Assembly: GCF_958979055.1 (NCBI RefSeq)
Contig: NC_084891.1
Coordinates: 26,621,501-26,685,500 of the forward strand
DNA: 64,000 nucleotides
Direction: 5' to 3'
Source of the DNA: Alnus glutinosa
Lineage: Eukaryota; Streptophyta; Magnoliopsida; Fagales; Betulaceae
Part shown: one piece after another, positions 11,937 through 22,813 of the stretch
Numbering within the stretch: the first letter of the stretch is position 1
Layout of the letters: each line of letters begins with the position of its first letter
Program-made: the position numbers and the translations under genes
The notes under the pieces: model-generated
Databases searched by the model: none
What the model saw: the letters and a program-made list of their open reading frames with translations, nothing else
What the model was told of the DNA's origin: nothing

Positions 11937-14031
11937 ATGGGTCTGCAAACGAGAAAAATCTTTTCATTTCTGTTGCTGATATCGCTCGCAATGGCCGAAT
12001 CTACTCCGGCTGCCAAACCCCTGGATTCATCTTCGTCATCATCGGCGACGGTGCAGATCGTCTACACCGAGAGGCCCCAGGACGAGGAACCCGAGGCCTT
12101 CCACATCCGCACCCTCACCGCCGTCCTCGGCAGGTCCACCTCCTCTCTCTCTCTCTCTCTCTCCCCCTCTCTAGAAACTACTAGAAATGGAAATGATTTC
12201 CAATTCTATTGCCATGCATGTTGATTTTTGTTGTATTTTGGTATGGATAGTGACAAGGCTGCGAGGGAGGCTCTGGTGTATAGCTACAAGACCGCCGCTA
12301 GTGGGTTCTCCGCTAGGCTCACCCCGGACCAGGTTTCCGAGATTTCAAGTATGACCCTTTTCGTATTTGTTTGTAATTAATTTCCATGGTTGCATTTGGC
12401 TAACTTTTTTCATGCATTCCTAGGGCTCTATTTGATTGCGGTCCACTTTTGAATTGAATTATTATTTTTTTTTTTTGTCGCCGAAATTGGATCTTAATTA
12501 ATGGAAACGAACGAATATTATTATTTAATTTCCCTTACAACCAAATCGTAAGCTTCTCGTTCGGTATAGTGCTATAGCAGGGTTGTGCACAATGACTTGC
12601 CATTGTTGCTGATGTTCTATTTTTACGTGCTTTCAGTTGTTTATCGAGCATAAGAATGCAAAAGATTGGAGTTCTGCTATTTAAAATGGTTTTGCGAGGT
12701 TGTACTTGAGACTTTTTTCTGCTGATTATGTTCAAAAAGATTAGCCCAAAGTGTGGAAAGTGTTGTAAGTAGCTAGAATGAATTAGTCCACACAATGGCT
12801 TGCGGTTATTTGTCTCTCATCCATGTTCTGTGTCGGGTACTTGTGCTTCGCCTAGATGGTTTAATATCTTGCAGTGTCCATCTAGAATGGAATCTGATTA
12901 GATCTCATCATTTATTTTGGCTCAAAAGATAGTAACTGATGTGGGGTTTACAGTACTTGAGCTCTCTTAGTTTTTGCCTGCCATCCGTGGTCTCTATTTC
13001 CCATGCTTTGTTGTTCTTGTCTCACTTCATTATTACATGACTTGAGCTCCATGGCTAATACATTGTCTTATATTTGGTTGGTCGCCATTTATTGATACTT
13101 TATTGGAATCTGACATGGTACAAGAATCAATTGTTTTAGGTGTCTTATGGTCGATTGGTTGGGCTTGTTAGTGAGTTTTATTTGTTATAGGTTTGGTGTA
13201 ATTTGCAAACCTGGGCACCATTCCCCGTGGAGGGTGGGGGTGGGGGTAATAGGAACTGAACTTTAGACCTCATGCTCTTCTACAAATGTATCTATTACAC
13301 TCTTGTGATTGCTTTGTAGTCTCGCGCATGTATTTTCACTAGACTCTTTCACTTTATTTTGATGCCCTCTCGTGGTTTTATGCATATGAAAATCATAAAG
13401 CTTGTGGTGGTATTATCTTTGACTATGGTATGGATGTCCATTATTTTTGCTCCCCCATCTCCCTTTTCTTATTGGGTTTCCACAACATTTAGGACTCGTA
13501 TGCTCTTTTTTCTTTTTCTTTTTCTTTTTCTTTCTTCTTTTAATGGCCATTTTGTCTTCTTGTATAATTTCGTTTACTACCCTGTTTCTATACTTAACAA
13601 AGTTGTGCTCTCAAATGCTATTCTGAGCAAAATAATTATTTTGTATTTTTTAAATTTTCGACAATCCATTGATTATAGAATTTAGTTTTGTGCTAGACTC
13701 CAACCGGCAATCCTATCTTGATAATCTTTTAAGGTATAGTTTATGAAGTGATTGTGTTCTTTAAAGTCTGACTTTCTGTTATATTCTTACATAAATGCAT
13801 CACTCTGGCTCGTGTTATTACAGATCTTTTCTGCATCTTGTAGTTTATATATTACATTTTCTCGTGGTGCTCATCAAACACACTCATACGAAGAAATACT
13901 TATGCTCTCCATAATTATTTAATAACTTATACATATGTATTTTTTTTTTCTTGGCAGAACAACCAGGTGTTCTTCAGGTTGTCCCAAGCCGTACATTGCA
14001 GCTGCATTCAGGACCTGGGAGGCTGCAGTAA
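11937..14031 (+). CDS. SPI-1: Subtilase-propeptide-like (I9) protease inhibitor, SPI-1 type
   Basis: Three exons (11937-12133, 12251-12348, 13958-14031) join in frame to a 122-residue protein. Residues 1-20 ('MGLQTRKIFSFLLLISLAMA') look like a signal peptide, followed by a short Ser-rich linker. The rest is one peptidase-inhibitor I9 fold: 'VQIVYTERP' is the first strand, then 'YSYKTAASGFSARLTPDQV' and 'GVLQVVPSRTLQLHSGPG'. These match the prodomain of plant subtilases, but no catalytic domain follows because a stop comes directly after 'GPGRLQ'. Stand-alone proteins of this kind act as stable subtilase inhibitors in Arabidopsis (SPI-1, usual length about 130). The start is the first ATG and gives the signal sequence. 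The first donor is unusual (AG|GTCCAC) and is followed by a CT repeat. Intron 2 (1.6 kb) holds half of an inverted duplication shared with the NSE1 gene. Confidence 0.9.
12671..12975 (+). repeat. 305-bp segment duplicated in inverted orientation at 18842-19157
   Basis: This part of the inhibitor gene's second intron reappears as its reverse complement in intron 3 of the neighbouring NSE1 gene. Shared stretches include 'tccatctagaatggaatctg', 'gtgttgtaagtagctagaat' and 'gggtttacagtactt'. Similarity stops sharply at both ends, and there are scattered substitutions and small indels. No terminal inverted repeats or A tail were seen, so the class of element, if any, is unknown. Confidence 0.8.
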
Positions 14032-14505
14032 AGGATGTGAAACAGCTATAGTATATATTTTTCAAACAGCTTTCTCATGTATAAACCAGTTTGCCCTATG
14101 TGCTATGTGGCATAGGACCTTTTACCTAAATAAGGTTTACCTTATGGATCTGAGCTACATATAAATTTCCTCTTATGGAGTACTTACTTCTTGGTATATA
14201 TGGCGTGTAAAATCAAGTTGTTCTGGTGTTCCTTAATCCTGAAGTTCACCAAGGGCTATATCAGAACCGAATTCGAGACCTATGTTTTGCCGTTTTACTT
14301 ATTTTTGGGAAATCATTCATTATCTCTTAGCCTCTGCAATAGTCGAAAGCAAAAGTTCTTCTATTGTATGGGATATAATATTTTGGTTTGGCTCATTTAA
14401 GTATACGAGCTCAAGTGTATGACTCCAGAGTGAAATTATACTAAAAGCTCTAGCACCCTCAAGTATTTTTCATGACTCGAAGCATTGGAATTTACAGCAA
14501 TTAGT
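14032..14505. other. 3' flank of the inhibitor gene
   Basis: Probably the 3' UTR followed by spacer. 'aataagg' near 14130 and other A-rich stretches could serve as poly(A) signals, but none can be assigned. No gene was seen. Confidence 0.4.
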
Positions 14506-14667
14506 TGCTCAAATTGCTAGTATTTTGGACAGTTAATGTGAGAAAGTATATATAAGATTTGTCTCAAATAAATTTTGAGTTGCTCGGCCATCTAAGCAAG
14601 TGGATCTTATATATATTCTTTCACATTAGTTGGTCAAATATATACTCTGTCACTAGCAATTTGAGCA
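14506..14667. mobile_element. Hairpin MITE-like element, 162 bp
   Basis: The first and last bases form an inverted repeat beginning 'tgctcaaattgctagt'. The arms continue with 'agaaagtatatataagat' on the left and the complementary 'tcttatatatattctttcac' on the right, so nearly the whole segment can fold. The flanks show no convincing target-site duplication, so the superfamily is undetermined. Confidence 0.55.
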
Positions 14668-14848
14668 GTCACTTGCAATGGATCTCAATATGCAAAATTT
14701 ATGATCATTATCTTTCCCAGTATGAGCATTGAGATTTCCTCCAATAAAAATCTCTCTCCTCTAAAACAAGTTTTATTACAAAATTTTATCTCATATCCTC
14801 CTAATTTCGATGATTTCCTCTTTATGAATATTTTATAAACAATTATTC

Positions 14849-14912
14849 CCCCCCCCCCAACCCCCTCTCTCTCTCCCTCCCCTCCCTCCCTGCCTCTCTC
14901 TCTCTCTCTCTC
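14849..14912. repeat. Pyrimidine tract: C run and (CT)n
   Basis: A run of about ten C residues leads through 'aacccc' into 'ctctctctctccctcccc' and a second (CT)n stretch. This is simple sequence only; no gene is implied. Confidence 0.9.
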
Positions 14913-15155
14913 CATTCCTGTCCTTCTCAAATTTGGATCCTCTCCATTTGAAATGGAGAGGATCCTCTTCCATCCTTCTCTATATGCCACAACTCCACAA
15001 ACTAATGTTTGCATGCTCGATTTCTCTCTCCATTCCTGTCCTTCTCAAATTTGGATTCTCTCCATTTCAAATGGAGAGAAATGGAGAGGATCCTCTTCCA
15101 TCCTTCTCTATATGTCACAACTCTACAAACTAATGCTTGCATGCTCGATTTCTCT
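14911..15155 (+). repeat. Two tandem copies of a ~120-bp unit containing a palindrome
   Basis: Each unit reads 'ccattcctgtccttctcaaa', then 'ggatcctctccattt' with its inverse, then 'tcttccatccttctctatat', and ends near 'gcatgctcgatttctct'. The first copy contains a 31-bp palindrome (14935-14965; arms 'ggatcctctccattt' around one central G). In the second copy the palindrome is partly broken by an extra 'agaaatgg'. The origin is unknown. A similar 'aaatggagagga' motif occurs near 48200. Confidence 0.75.
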
Positions 15156-15824
15156 ACATTTCTAACCTACCTATTTCGTCTATTGGAACTAAATTATGTT
15201 TAATCCCCTTCTAATCTCATAAAATTTCCATAAATTTTGTTGTTTCCGACCCTATGTTCTTCTTGCACAGGGAATAAATAAATAAATAAATAAATATGCC
15301 ATGTTCTTTTTTTCTTTTTCTTTTTTTGTAAATATATGTTCTTAGTACTTGATGTGAACCCTCTTCAATTGGATTAAAGTGCGAGAATGTTGAACACTTA
15401 TAACTAATTCAAGGCGTTAGGAAGGGGACAAATTTTATTAAATTTCTATCTATACAAAATGCATGCGATTTTTAAAAAAAATTATGTACATTTTAAAATA
15501 TGTATAATTACATACATTTTGAACGCATAACAATTTAATAAACTCGAGTTAAAAAAATTTCCTCACTCCAAATTAGGGAAAAACTTGATCCAAATCTAAT
15601 AGCTTAATCAGATAATAATAAAAATAAACATAGATGATGACGATGATGTTTATTACAAAAAAATTTAAAAAAATAAAAAATGAAAGTAATCACCAATAAT
15701 ATTTCCCGCCATCAGAGGGTCAATTGTAGGCAGCCACAGAACAGTACAGTAGTTTCTCATTTATTTTTCCCTTTGAAAGTGAAACCCCTATTCTATTCCA
15801 CGCTCTCAATTTCTCAAAGAAAGC

Positions 15825-15832
15825 TAGGGTTT
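15825..15832 (-). promoter_or_regulatory. Telo-box (AAACCCTA) in the NSE1 leader
   Basis: 'tagggttt' lies 19-26 bases before the NSE1 start codon, and a related 'aaacccctatt' is at 15783. Telo-boxes are frequent in promoters and leaders of plant genes active in dividing cells, which would fit an SMC5/6 subunit. The function here is inferred from position only. Confidence 0.35.
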
Positions 15833-15850
15833 TCTGAATAGCCACTGAAG

Positions 15851-18800
15851 ATGCCGGAGAAGCTCAACTCGACGCACCAAACCCTAATTCAAGCTCTGTT
15901 ATCACGCGGCCCTCTCAAGGACGACGAGTTCCATTCCATCTTCACCGGCCTCACCGGCAAAAACCCAGGTTTCCTTCTTTTGTTGTTTATATTTTCACTT
16001 TCAATTCTTTTATGGGTTTTCCGAGAATCTGTCAGAATTGAGCAACAGAAATCAACGATTTTGATTTATAGATTTTTGTATACCTTTATAAAAAAATGAA
16101 TATCCCAATTGAACATGATAACGCAACTAAAGCGAGTACTTTTGATACCCATTAGCATGAAAGCTATTGTTTTACTCAAGCTAGTGTTATTGCTTGTTAT
16201 TTATGTATAAAGTAGTATTTTTTATGTGTACCCAGTAGCGGCAACTGGTTGAATACTTGATTTTAGGTATTATATTTGGTACAGGTACTCATAAACAGCT
16301 ATTTGATGAATATCTCCTAAAGATAAACAAGGCACTTTCTTATGTTCAGTGTGAGTTACGAGGCTTCAGGAACCAATATGATGGCCGAGTTTACTATGGG
16401 GTCGTTAATAATGTTTCTGATGAACAGTCCAAGCTGGGAACAAGATATTCGGTTCCGCAGATTGCTTTCTACAAGGCAATTGTAAGTCTGGTTAAAATTT
16501 ATGTTGACTGAAACAATTTGCTATCTTGAAATGCCCTTGTCACTGATCAATGTGCTTTGTTGATGCAAAGCTGGTTGCCTGGTTGTTTTCGATCATGCTT
16601 GAAAATATTTCTTAATGAAGCAAAATTCTGCTAGATTTTTTTATGGGTACTGTAGAACTTTAAATAAATATGATAATTATGGTGCAGATGGTAACCATAA
16701 CTTGGCTTATGACATTCATAAGAAATGGGTTGGAATTTGGGATGATGTAAAATCATTGAGGAAGAAATTGGGTTTCGAAATTATACTGTATTTGAAATTT
16801 GTTGACAATTGTCTGAATTAACTTAAACACATAGCAACTAAGAAGTTTAAATATGATTAATGTTCTATTATCCGATATATTTTTGGATGACATTTTGGGT
16901 TACTACAGCCACAAATTTATAAGGCAGGACAGTGACAGGAAGGTGATCTCAATATTGACCGCTGAATTGAATAATGTTTCGGTCATATATTTCAGCCATC
17001 TCTATTTTGGTTGCAAGTGGCATGATCCTATAGCAAACTATCAATAAGAAGCAGTTTCATTTTGAATACTTTAGTTACCCAGAGGCCATGGCTACTTGGT
17101 TTGTAATTTTGAGTTCAGTGTTTCAGGCTTCTGTTAGATTACAATATATCTATATTTTTTCACATTTTTATTTACTGAACTTTTTATTAATGTACATTTC
17201 ATTATTTTTCAAGTTTCAACAACAAATGTCCTTGAAATTTTGAGTCATGCAACAACTTGTTGATAAAGTTTGTTCTCCTGTTCATTGTCTGATTAATCCA
17301 CCAACATAGATCATACGGGACTTGGAGTAAACCAATTGAGCCATTCTTTGCTCTGCACACCCATGCACAAAGTCTTTTCACATTTTAGGGTAAGCACAGT
17401 AAAGCAATCAAAGTTATTTATTAATTTGTACATCTTATTTATTAGAGTTCTCATCCTATAGGAGGCTGTGTTCATGATTACGAAGCAGGTAGCTACCTAC
17501 TTTTTCATCATCTTTCTTTCTAAAGCAAGATATAGTCCCCTATCTAAAATGCCTATAGTTCATGTCTCAACATAGAAACAAGCATAGAGGCCTCCGTAAA
17601 GGCATAAAGATAACCCTTGAAATGTATCTGTCGGAATTTTATGATATAGATAACTGCAGTAGGTTTTATTGTTTTCAGATGCCCTTCCTTATAATAGCAA
17701 ATATGATGTCCACATGCAACTGCCGTAATACTTATACTAGTAATTTCTAAATCTGGTGATTTATATTTATGTATTTTCACAAGAACTGGGATTATCTAAT
17801 ATAAATAATTTTACAATTTAAAAGAGTTGGCCGACCAATTGGTGGAGATTGGCTTTGATTTTGTCATATCTTAAGGAAGCAAGCGAAGCCAAAACTCATA
17901 TTGGTATATTTTCCTGTTGTCTCTCTGCCTTTTGCACTTGTTTTGTTGATTCTTACAATCTTTTTTGGGCATCCTTTCTCCTATGTCCTTTCTTATTTTT
18001 TGTTTATTATGAGTATTACTAATCAGAATATATAAATTTTTCATATCTTTGTGATGTGATTTGCTGCTATTGGAATAGTTGGGAATATTAATCAAGGAGA
18101 ATTTCATAACATTCCCTTGAGAGTGCATTATCCTTAGTTTATTATTAGGTGAATAAGGCGTCTATATGCCAATAGATGTTTGATGTCTAATAGTATGAGA
18201 TTAAGGTAACTTCATCCGTCTCATTTGATGAAGTGTTCTTTTGATGTCAAATATCAGATAGAAGCAATTATGCAAGATGCCACAGCCCAAGGTAGCATAT
18301 CTGACATTGATGCTCTTAATCTGCGATTGGAGAATCAGGTTCAAATTTCACTTAGAGTACTTGTTTTTTATGAGGAAACAAGTGACTTTGTGTAGCACTA
18401 ATTTTTTTATGTATAAATGTATTAATTAAAAAAATATTTTATATATGAATACAGGTTAGCAATTTGAGTGATACAAATCCAAATCCATGTGACTTGTCTT
18501 CTACAAGTTACCTTTTTCACGTGAAACAAGTTAGCCTTGGAGAAATAAACACAAGGAGAGAGCGATAGAGATCAAATTCATAGCCAAAGAGCTGGTCTTC
18601 CAGGCTAGACAGCCAGGAAAGAGAAAGAAAAATCTTTCTTGCTGAAATAGAAGTTAATATGTGAATTAGTTGCAACCTTAAATAACCGCTTTTATAGCAT
18701 GGAAACCACAATTAGAAAGAAATCCTTGCCTTGACATAAAATATAATTATATCAGTCCAAAGTTATCTAACAAACTTTCATAAAATCAATTTATTAAATT

Positions 18801-21348
18801 GTTAGAGTAGTGTAAATAATACTTGAAATTCGTCCAATGACCCCAAATAACTAAAAGAGCTAAAGTACTGTAAACCCTACATCAGTCACTATCTTTTGTG
18901 CCAAAGGAAATGATAAGATCTAATCAGATTCCATTCTAGATGGACACTGCAAGTTATTTAAACCATCTAGCCATCTAGGTGAAACACAAGTACACGACAC
19001 ACAATATAGATGAGAGACAAATAACCGCAAGACATTGTGTGGACTAATTCATTCTAGCTACTTACAACACCTTTCCACACTTTGGGCTAGTATTTTTTAA
19101 CATAATCAGCAGAGAAAAAGTCTCAAATACAACCTTGCAAAACCATTTAAATAGCAGTTACTATCTTTTGTGCCACTGTGGGGCATGTTGCAGACAATGT
19201 CGGAATACAAAGTCCCCTTGAAAGGAAAATAGGGTGAGAGATAGAGAAAGAAAGTGTTAAGAGTTGCAAAGGTGATTAGGTTTGGTGGTGGCAGGGGCGG
19301 TGGTTGTGTTCTGGTGCCAATGGAGATGATGAGGAAGAAGAGGGTATTTTCACCTTCGAAATAAATTTTTGATTTACTAAGAAATAAAAAAGTAGAGAGA
19401 AATGTGGTTCATCCACATGTTGTATTTGATGGGTCAAAAATATGAAACTGAATTCATATCTAACGCAGCTTAGTAGATAACGGTGACAAGAAGCTATGTA
19501 TGATTTTCCAAATTAGACGAAGCATGTCATCTTGCAAAACTTTAGGCTACGTCATGGTAATTTACCCTAACTTATATATTCAGTACTGCCCCATTGAGAA
19601 AATATTATTGTTCATAGAAACATTGATTAGCACTTTAGTAACGTGAGAGTGCCCTACTTAGAAAGTTGAAGTACAAATTGAAATAAATAGGCCTAACAAT
19701 AATGAGATTCAACACAAAGTACTCAAAATGAATCAATAAAAAAGAATGACCTTTACACCATGTTGAAGATCATCAATCAGGCTTAGATATAAAAACTACA
19801 TCATTCCGGTTATTTTACTTAAAGTTTGGTTTTAGTTGTCTTATCAAAAAAAAAAAAAAGTTGGTTTTAGTTGTGTTTTATAGCAGTATATTTGTAACTA
19901 CTATTCTTAATGCATTTTTCTTTTTGAACATTCATGATATTACTTGGTACAGAGTAGATTGTCTGCAGCTAAACAGTTGACACATATCCCTGGGGCTTAA
20001 TTCTATCTGGCCTTAGCATAATATGGTTTAACACTTCTGAATGCACCTTTTTTATTTTGAACATTCATCTTATTATGTGTTACAAAGAACATTGTCTGCA
20101 GGTAAACTGACATATATCCAGTTGGGGCTTAATTGTATCTATGTCAGAAACAAGTTTATTGATTAAGACTCGGTTTCCCACGAATGTTTCTGCTTTTATC
20201 AAGAAAAGTTCCATTAGGATTGACAAATGCATTAGAATTTCCTTTAGGAACTCCCTTGACTTTTGCACCACTTTCGCTTAGGCAAATGAGTGTATTATTC
20301 TGCAAAAGCTCACTGTTGTGCTCAACACTTCATATGGTCTATCTTCAGGTTTTAACTGACATAGGATCACAATCACAAGACGGTCCAACTCATGTCCCCC
20401 CGGCACTCAAGAATTTCTCAATATCTCAGAAGCAAAAAGCTCTTGATGAACTTGTGCTGGATCAGTGGCTTACCCACACCCCTGATGGTAACATTGGACT
20501 TGGTGTCAGATCCTTTCTGGACCTGCGCAGTTATTTCCGTAATAGTGATATTCCTTCATGTCAAGTGTGCAACGAAGCTGGAGTGAAGGTTGTAATTGAT
20601 ACTTGCTTTGCCATATTAGTGGATACTGGCTAATGTTTGATGTTTGTTATATCTCTGCAAGTAGCTCTTTTTATTTGTTTTAACATCTAATTCATTCATG
20701 TAGGATGTGTCAATTCAAATATCAATAAGAATCAGCTTTGCTTGTTCGTGCCTTTTTTTTCTTATTTTATTACTTGTGTGGTTTCAAAATAAACTCTAAT
20801 ATATTATTCAACCATAACCTTAGGGTAACCGTGATGGAAAATTTTCCAGTTCGAGCAAAACCAGTGGAGCATTTTATTTTATTTTTTTGCTGCTGCTGCT
20901 ATTAATTCTCATACTTTGTTGGGTTTATTTTTGACAGGCAGAGGTGTGCCAGAATGATTCTTGTACGGTCCGGATTCATAAATACTGCCTAAAGAAATTA
21001 TTTTCCCGAAGAAGGGTATAAGCTTGACACTTTTAATATTTAGGGTCAACAGCGTTTGCTGTAGTTCATAAATTTGCTGACTTAATTGGCTTTTAGGGTG
21101 GAAGAATTTGTCCAAGTTGTGGGACTCAATGGCATTATGCAGTACCCAAAGCTGAACTCATAGAAGAAGAGGAAGAGGAAGAGGCAGATGTGCCCACTCA
21201 GAGCCTGCCACCTGTGGGACCTAAAAGAAAGAGACTTGAAACCAGCAAAACTGGTGATGTTAATATAGTTCGATCTGGTTCCTCTCAAGCTTCCATCTCT
21301 GCTTCTGATCTGAGAAGAACAACTCGAAGTACTGCCCACTTAAGGTAA
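15851..21348 (+). CDS. NSE1: NSE1, RING-like subunit of the SMC5/6 complex
   Basis: Six exons (15851-15968, 16285-16481, 18258-18338, 20349-20588, 20938-21015, 21097-21348) join in frame to 321 residues, close to the Arabidopsis protein (about 310). The N-terminal part is the winged-helix region that contacts NSE3 ('HQTLIQALLSRGPLKDDEF', then 'YYGVVNNVSDEQSKLGTRYS'). The C-terminal part is a variant RING: C203, C206, C216, C221, H226, C229, C243, C246, with 'HKYCLKKLF' and 'CPSCGTQWHY', so all eight zinc ligands are present. In other eukaryotes NSE1 with NSE3 and NSE4 bridges the SMC5/6 heads, binds DNA and has ubiquitin-ligase activity, acting in nuclear DNA repair. An acidic Glu run and a basic Ser-rich tail follow the RING. 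The start is the first ATG after a telo-box-containing leader. Introns 2 and 3 are 1.8 and 2.0 kb and contain repeats. Confidence 0.95.
18842..19157 (-). repeat. Inverted copy of the 12671-12975 segment
   Basis: On the minus strand this reads like intron 2 of the inhibitor gene 6 kb upstream. It lies in NSE1 intron 3. A short motif inside it, 'actatcttttgtgcca', recurs directly after its right end (about 19162-19177), which suggests a more complex copying event at that border. Confidence 0.8.
19840..19860 (+). mobile_element. About 20-bp LINE-tail insertion with target-site duplication
   Basis: 'cttatc' followed by an A run separates two copies of 'ttggttttagttgt' (19826-19839 and 19861-19874). 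The structure is the same as at 3473 and 31508. It lies in NSE1 intron 3. Confidence 0.65.
19910..20145 (+). repeat. Diverged tandem duplication (~130 bp) in NSE1 intron 3
   Basis: Two neighbouring blocks share 'tttttgaacattcat' or 'ttttgaacattcat', then 'attgtctgcag', 'aaac', 'gacacatatcc' or 'gacatatatcc', and 'ggggcttaatt'. They are offset by about 130 bp and have diverged, so the event is not recent. No coding role. Confidence 0.6.
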
Positions 21349-22130
21349 TTTCATGTGCCCCTATAACAGGGGACTAGGTGAAATATGCTGTATAGTTTGC
21401 TTCAAAACTACTGGTATTCTCTGTATACACCTTGTGGAGCCATCGTTGCCGGAATTTTTTGTCGAATGCTTCACAAGTCTGTTTTTTTAATGTCCCGGGT
21501 ATTTTGAAACAAACTATAATTATATATTAGATTTCTGAGTAGGTTGAAATCACCTGGAGGATTTTATGTTAGATATTTGATTCTCCCTTCAGTAGCTACC
21601 AGCATTGTAAATTCTCATTTCTTTTCCTCCGCCTGGGATGCTAAATGGATCATTTTGATTTATGCTTTGATGACATCTCCAGAAATGCTTTTATGGTGCA
21701 GTTGGTATTCTTTTCTGTAACTCAGAATTACTTGAGGTGTTTTTGCCTTAATAGTTTCTATACCATGCTCTTATCAGTTTCCAATTACTGAGAGTGCTTA
21801 TTGCACAGTGCTGACTTATCATATATATATATATTTGGGGGGAAAAAAAAGAGAGGATATTTCAGATACTAGTAATTTGCTTAAATGCAGAGTAGAACAA
21901 ATTTTAGGATATAAAGAAGTTAAGTCTTCAATATAACAGACGTACTAATGATTCAAATTTCTGTTAGGAGGAAAAAAAAAAAATTAAATTAGTCAATATT
22001 GGATTAAAAAAAAACATTGACTGAAGCTGGAAACAGGTTTTTTCAGGACAAGCTCAAGAATTGAAGAAATCATTTTCTCTCTTAGTCAAACAAAGAAATG
22101 GTTGTCTTAGATATAATCCCTATAGTTTTA
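21349..22130. other. NSE1 3' flank
   Basis: 3' UTR and spacer. A short (AT)n at about 21820-21832, then A-rich and G-rich patches. No gene was seen. Confidence 0.4.
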
Positions 22131-22810
22131 GAGCTCGTTTGGTTTGTGGAATAGACCCTAGGAATGGAATGACTATTCAATAGGAATAGTCATTCTTATG
22201 TTTGGTATGGGTCTATTCCTTGGAATACCTATTCCCATTGGAATACACATTCCCTTACGAAGAGGAATACTTATTCCTCTAAAAAATGAGAAGAATAATT
22301 ATTCCAATGGGAATAGACTAGATTTTCCAAAAAAACACAATTATTTTTTATTCTCTTTCAGTTTTTTTTTTTTTTGAAAAAAAAAAAAAAAAAAAAAAAA
22401 GGTAAAAAATTGAAACCCCACCCCACCTTAACAGTGTGGGTGGTTGGCCAGCCACAAATGGCTTCGGGGGTGGTGCGACCACCCCTGGGGCCATTTGGGG
22501 GTGGCACAGGCCACCCTAGAGTCACACGGGGGTGGCCGACCACCAATTGTGGTGGTCGGCCACCCTATAGTTTTCAATTTTTTTTTTTTTTTTAATTTTA
22601 TAATTTAAGTTTTTATTTTTATAATTTATTATTTTTAAAATTTATATAATCTGGAGATTTTTTAGTAATTTTGATTGTATTCCAATTAATGTATATTAGT
22701 TGTTATCAAACTAAATATTAAGAATAACTATTCTATTCCATCAGCTTCTATTCCTAGGAATAGCTATTCCTTTCCTAATGGAATAGTCATTCCGTAAACC
22801 AAACGAGGCC
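22131..22810. mobile_element. PIF/Harbinger-type (Tourist-like) MITE, 680 bp, GC-rich hairpin core
   Basis: The ends are imperfect terminal inverted repeats (left 'gagctcgtttggtttgtgg', right end complementary to 'ggcctcgtttggtttacgg'). They are bordered by a TTA duplication on both sides (22128-22130 and 22811-22813), the PIF/Harbinger signature. Subterminal copies of 'ggaatagtcattcc'-like motifs follow. The centre (about 22440-22570) is strikingly GC-rich against its surroundings and contains a palindrome made of 'gggtggccgaccacca' and its complement, between long A and T runs. No transposase frame is present, so it is non-autonomous. Confidence 0.85.
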
Positions 22811-22813
22811 TTA

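Noticed and set aside
22358..22595. Open frames with poly-Lys or poly-Phe ends on both strands
   Set aside because: They are translations of the A/T runs and GC core inside the PIF/Harbinger MITE.
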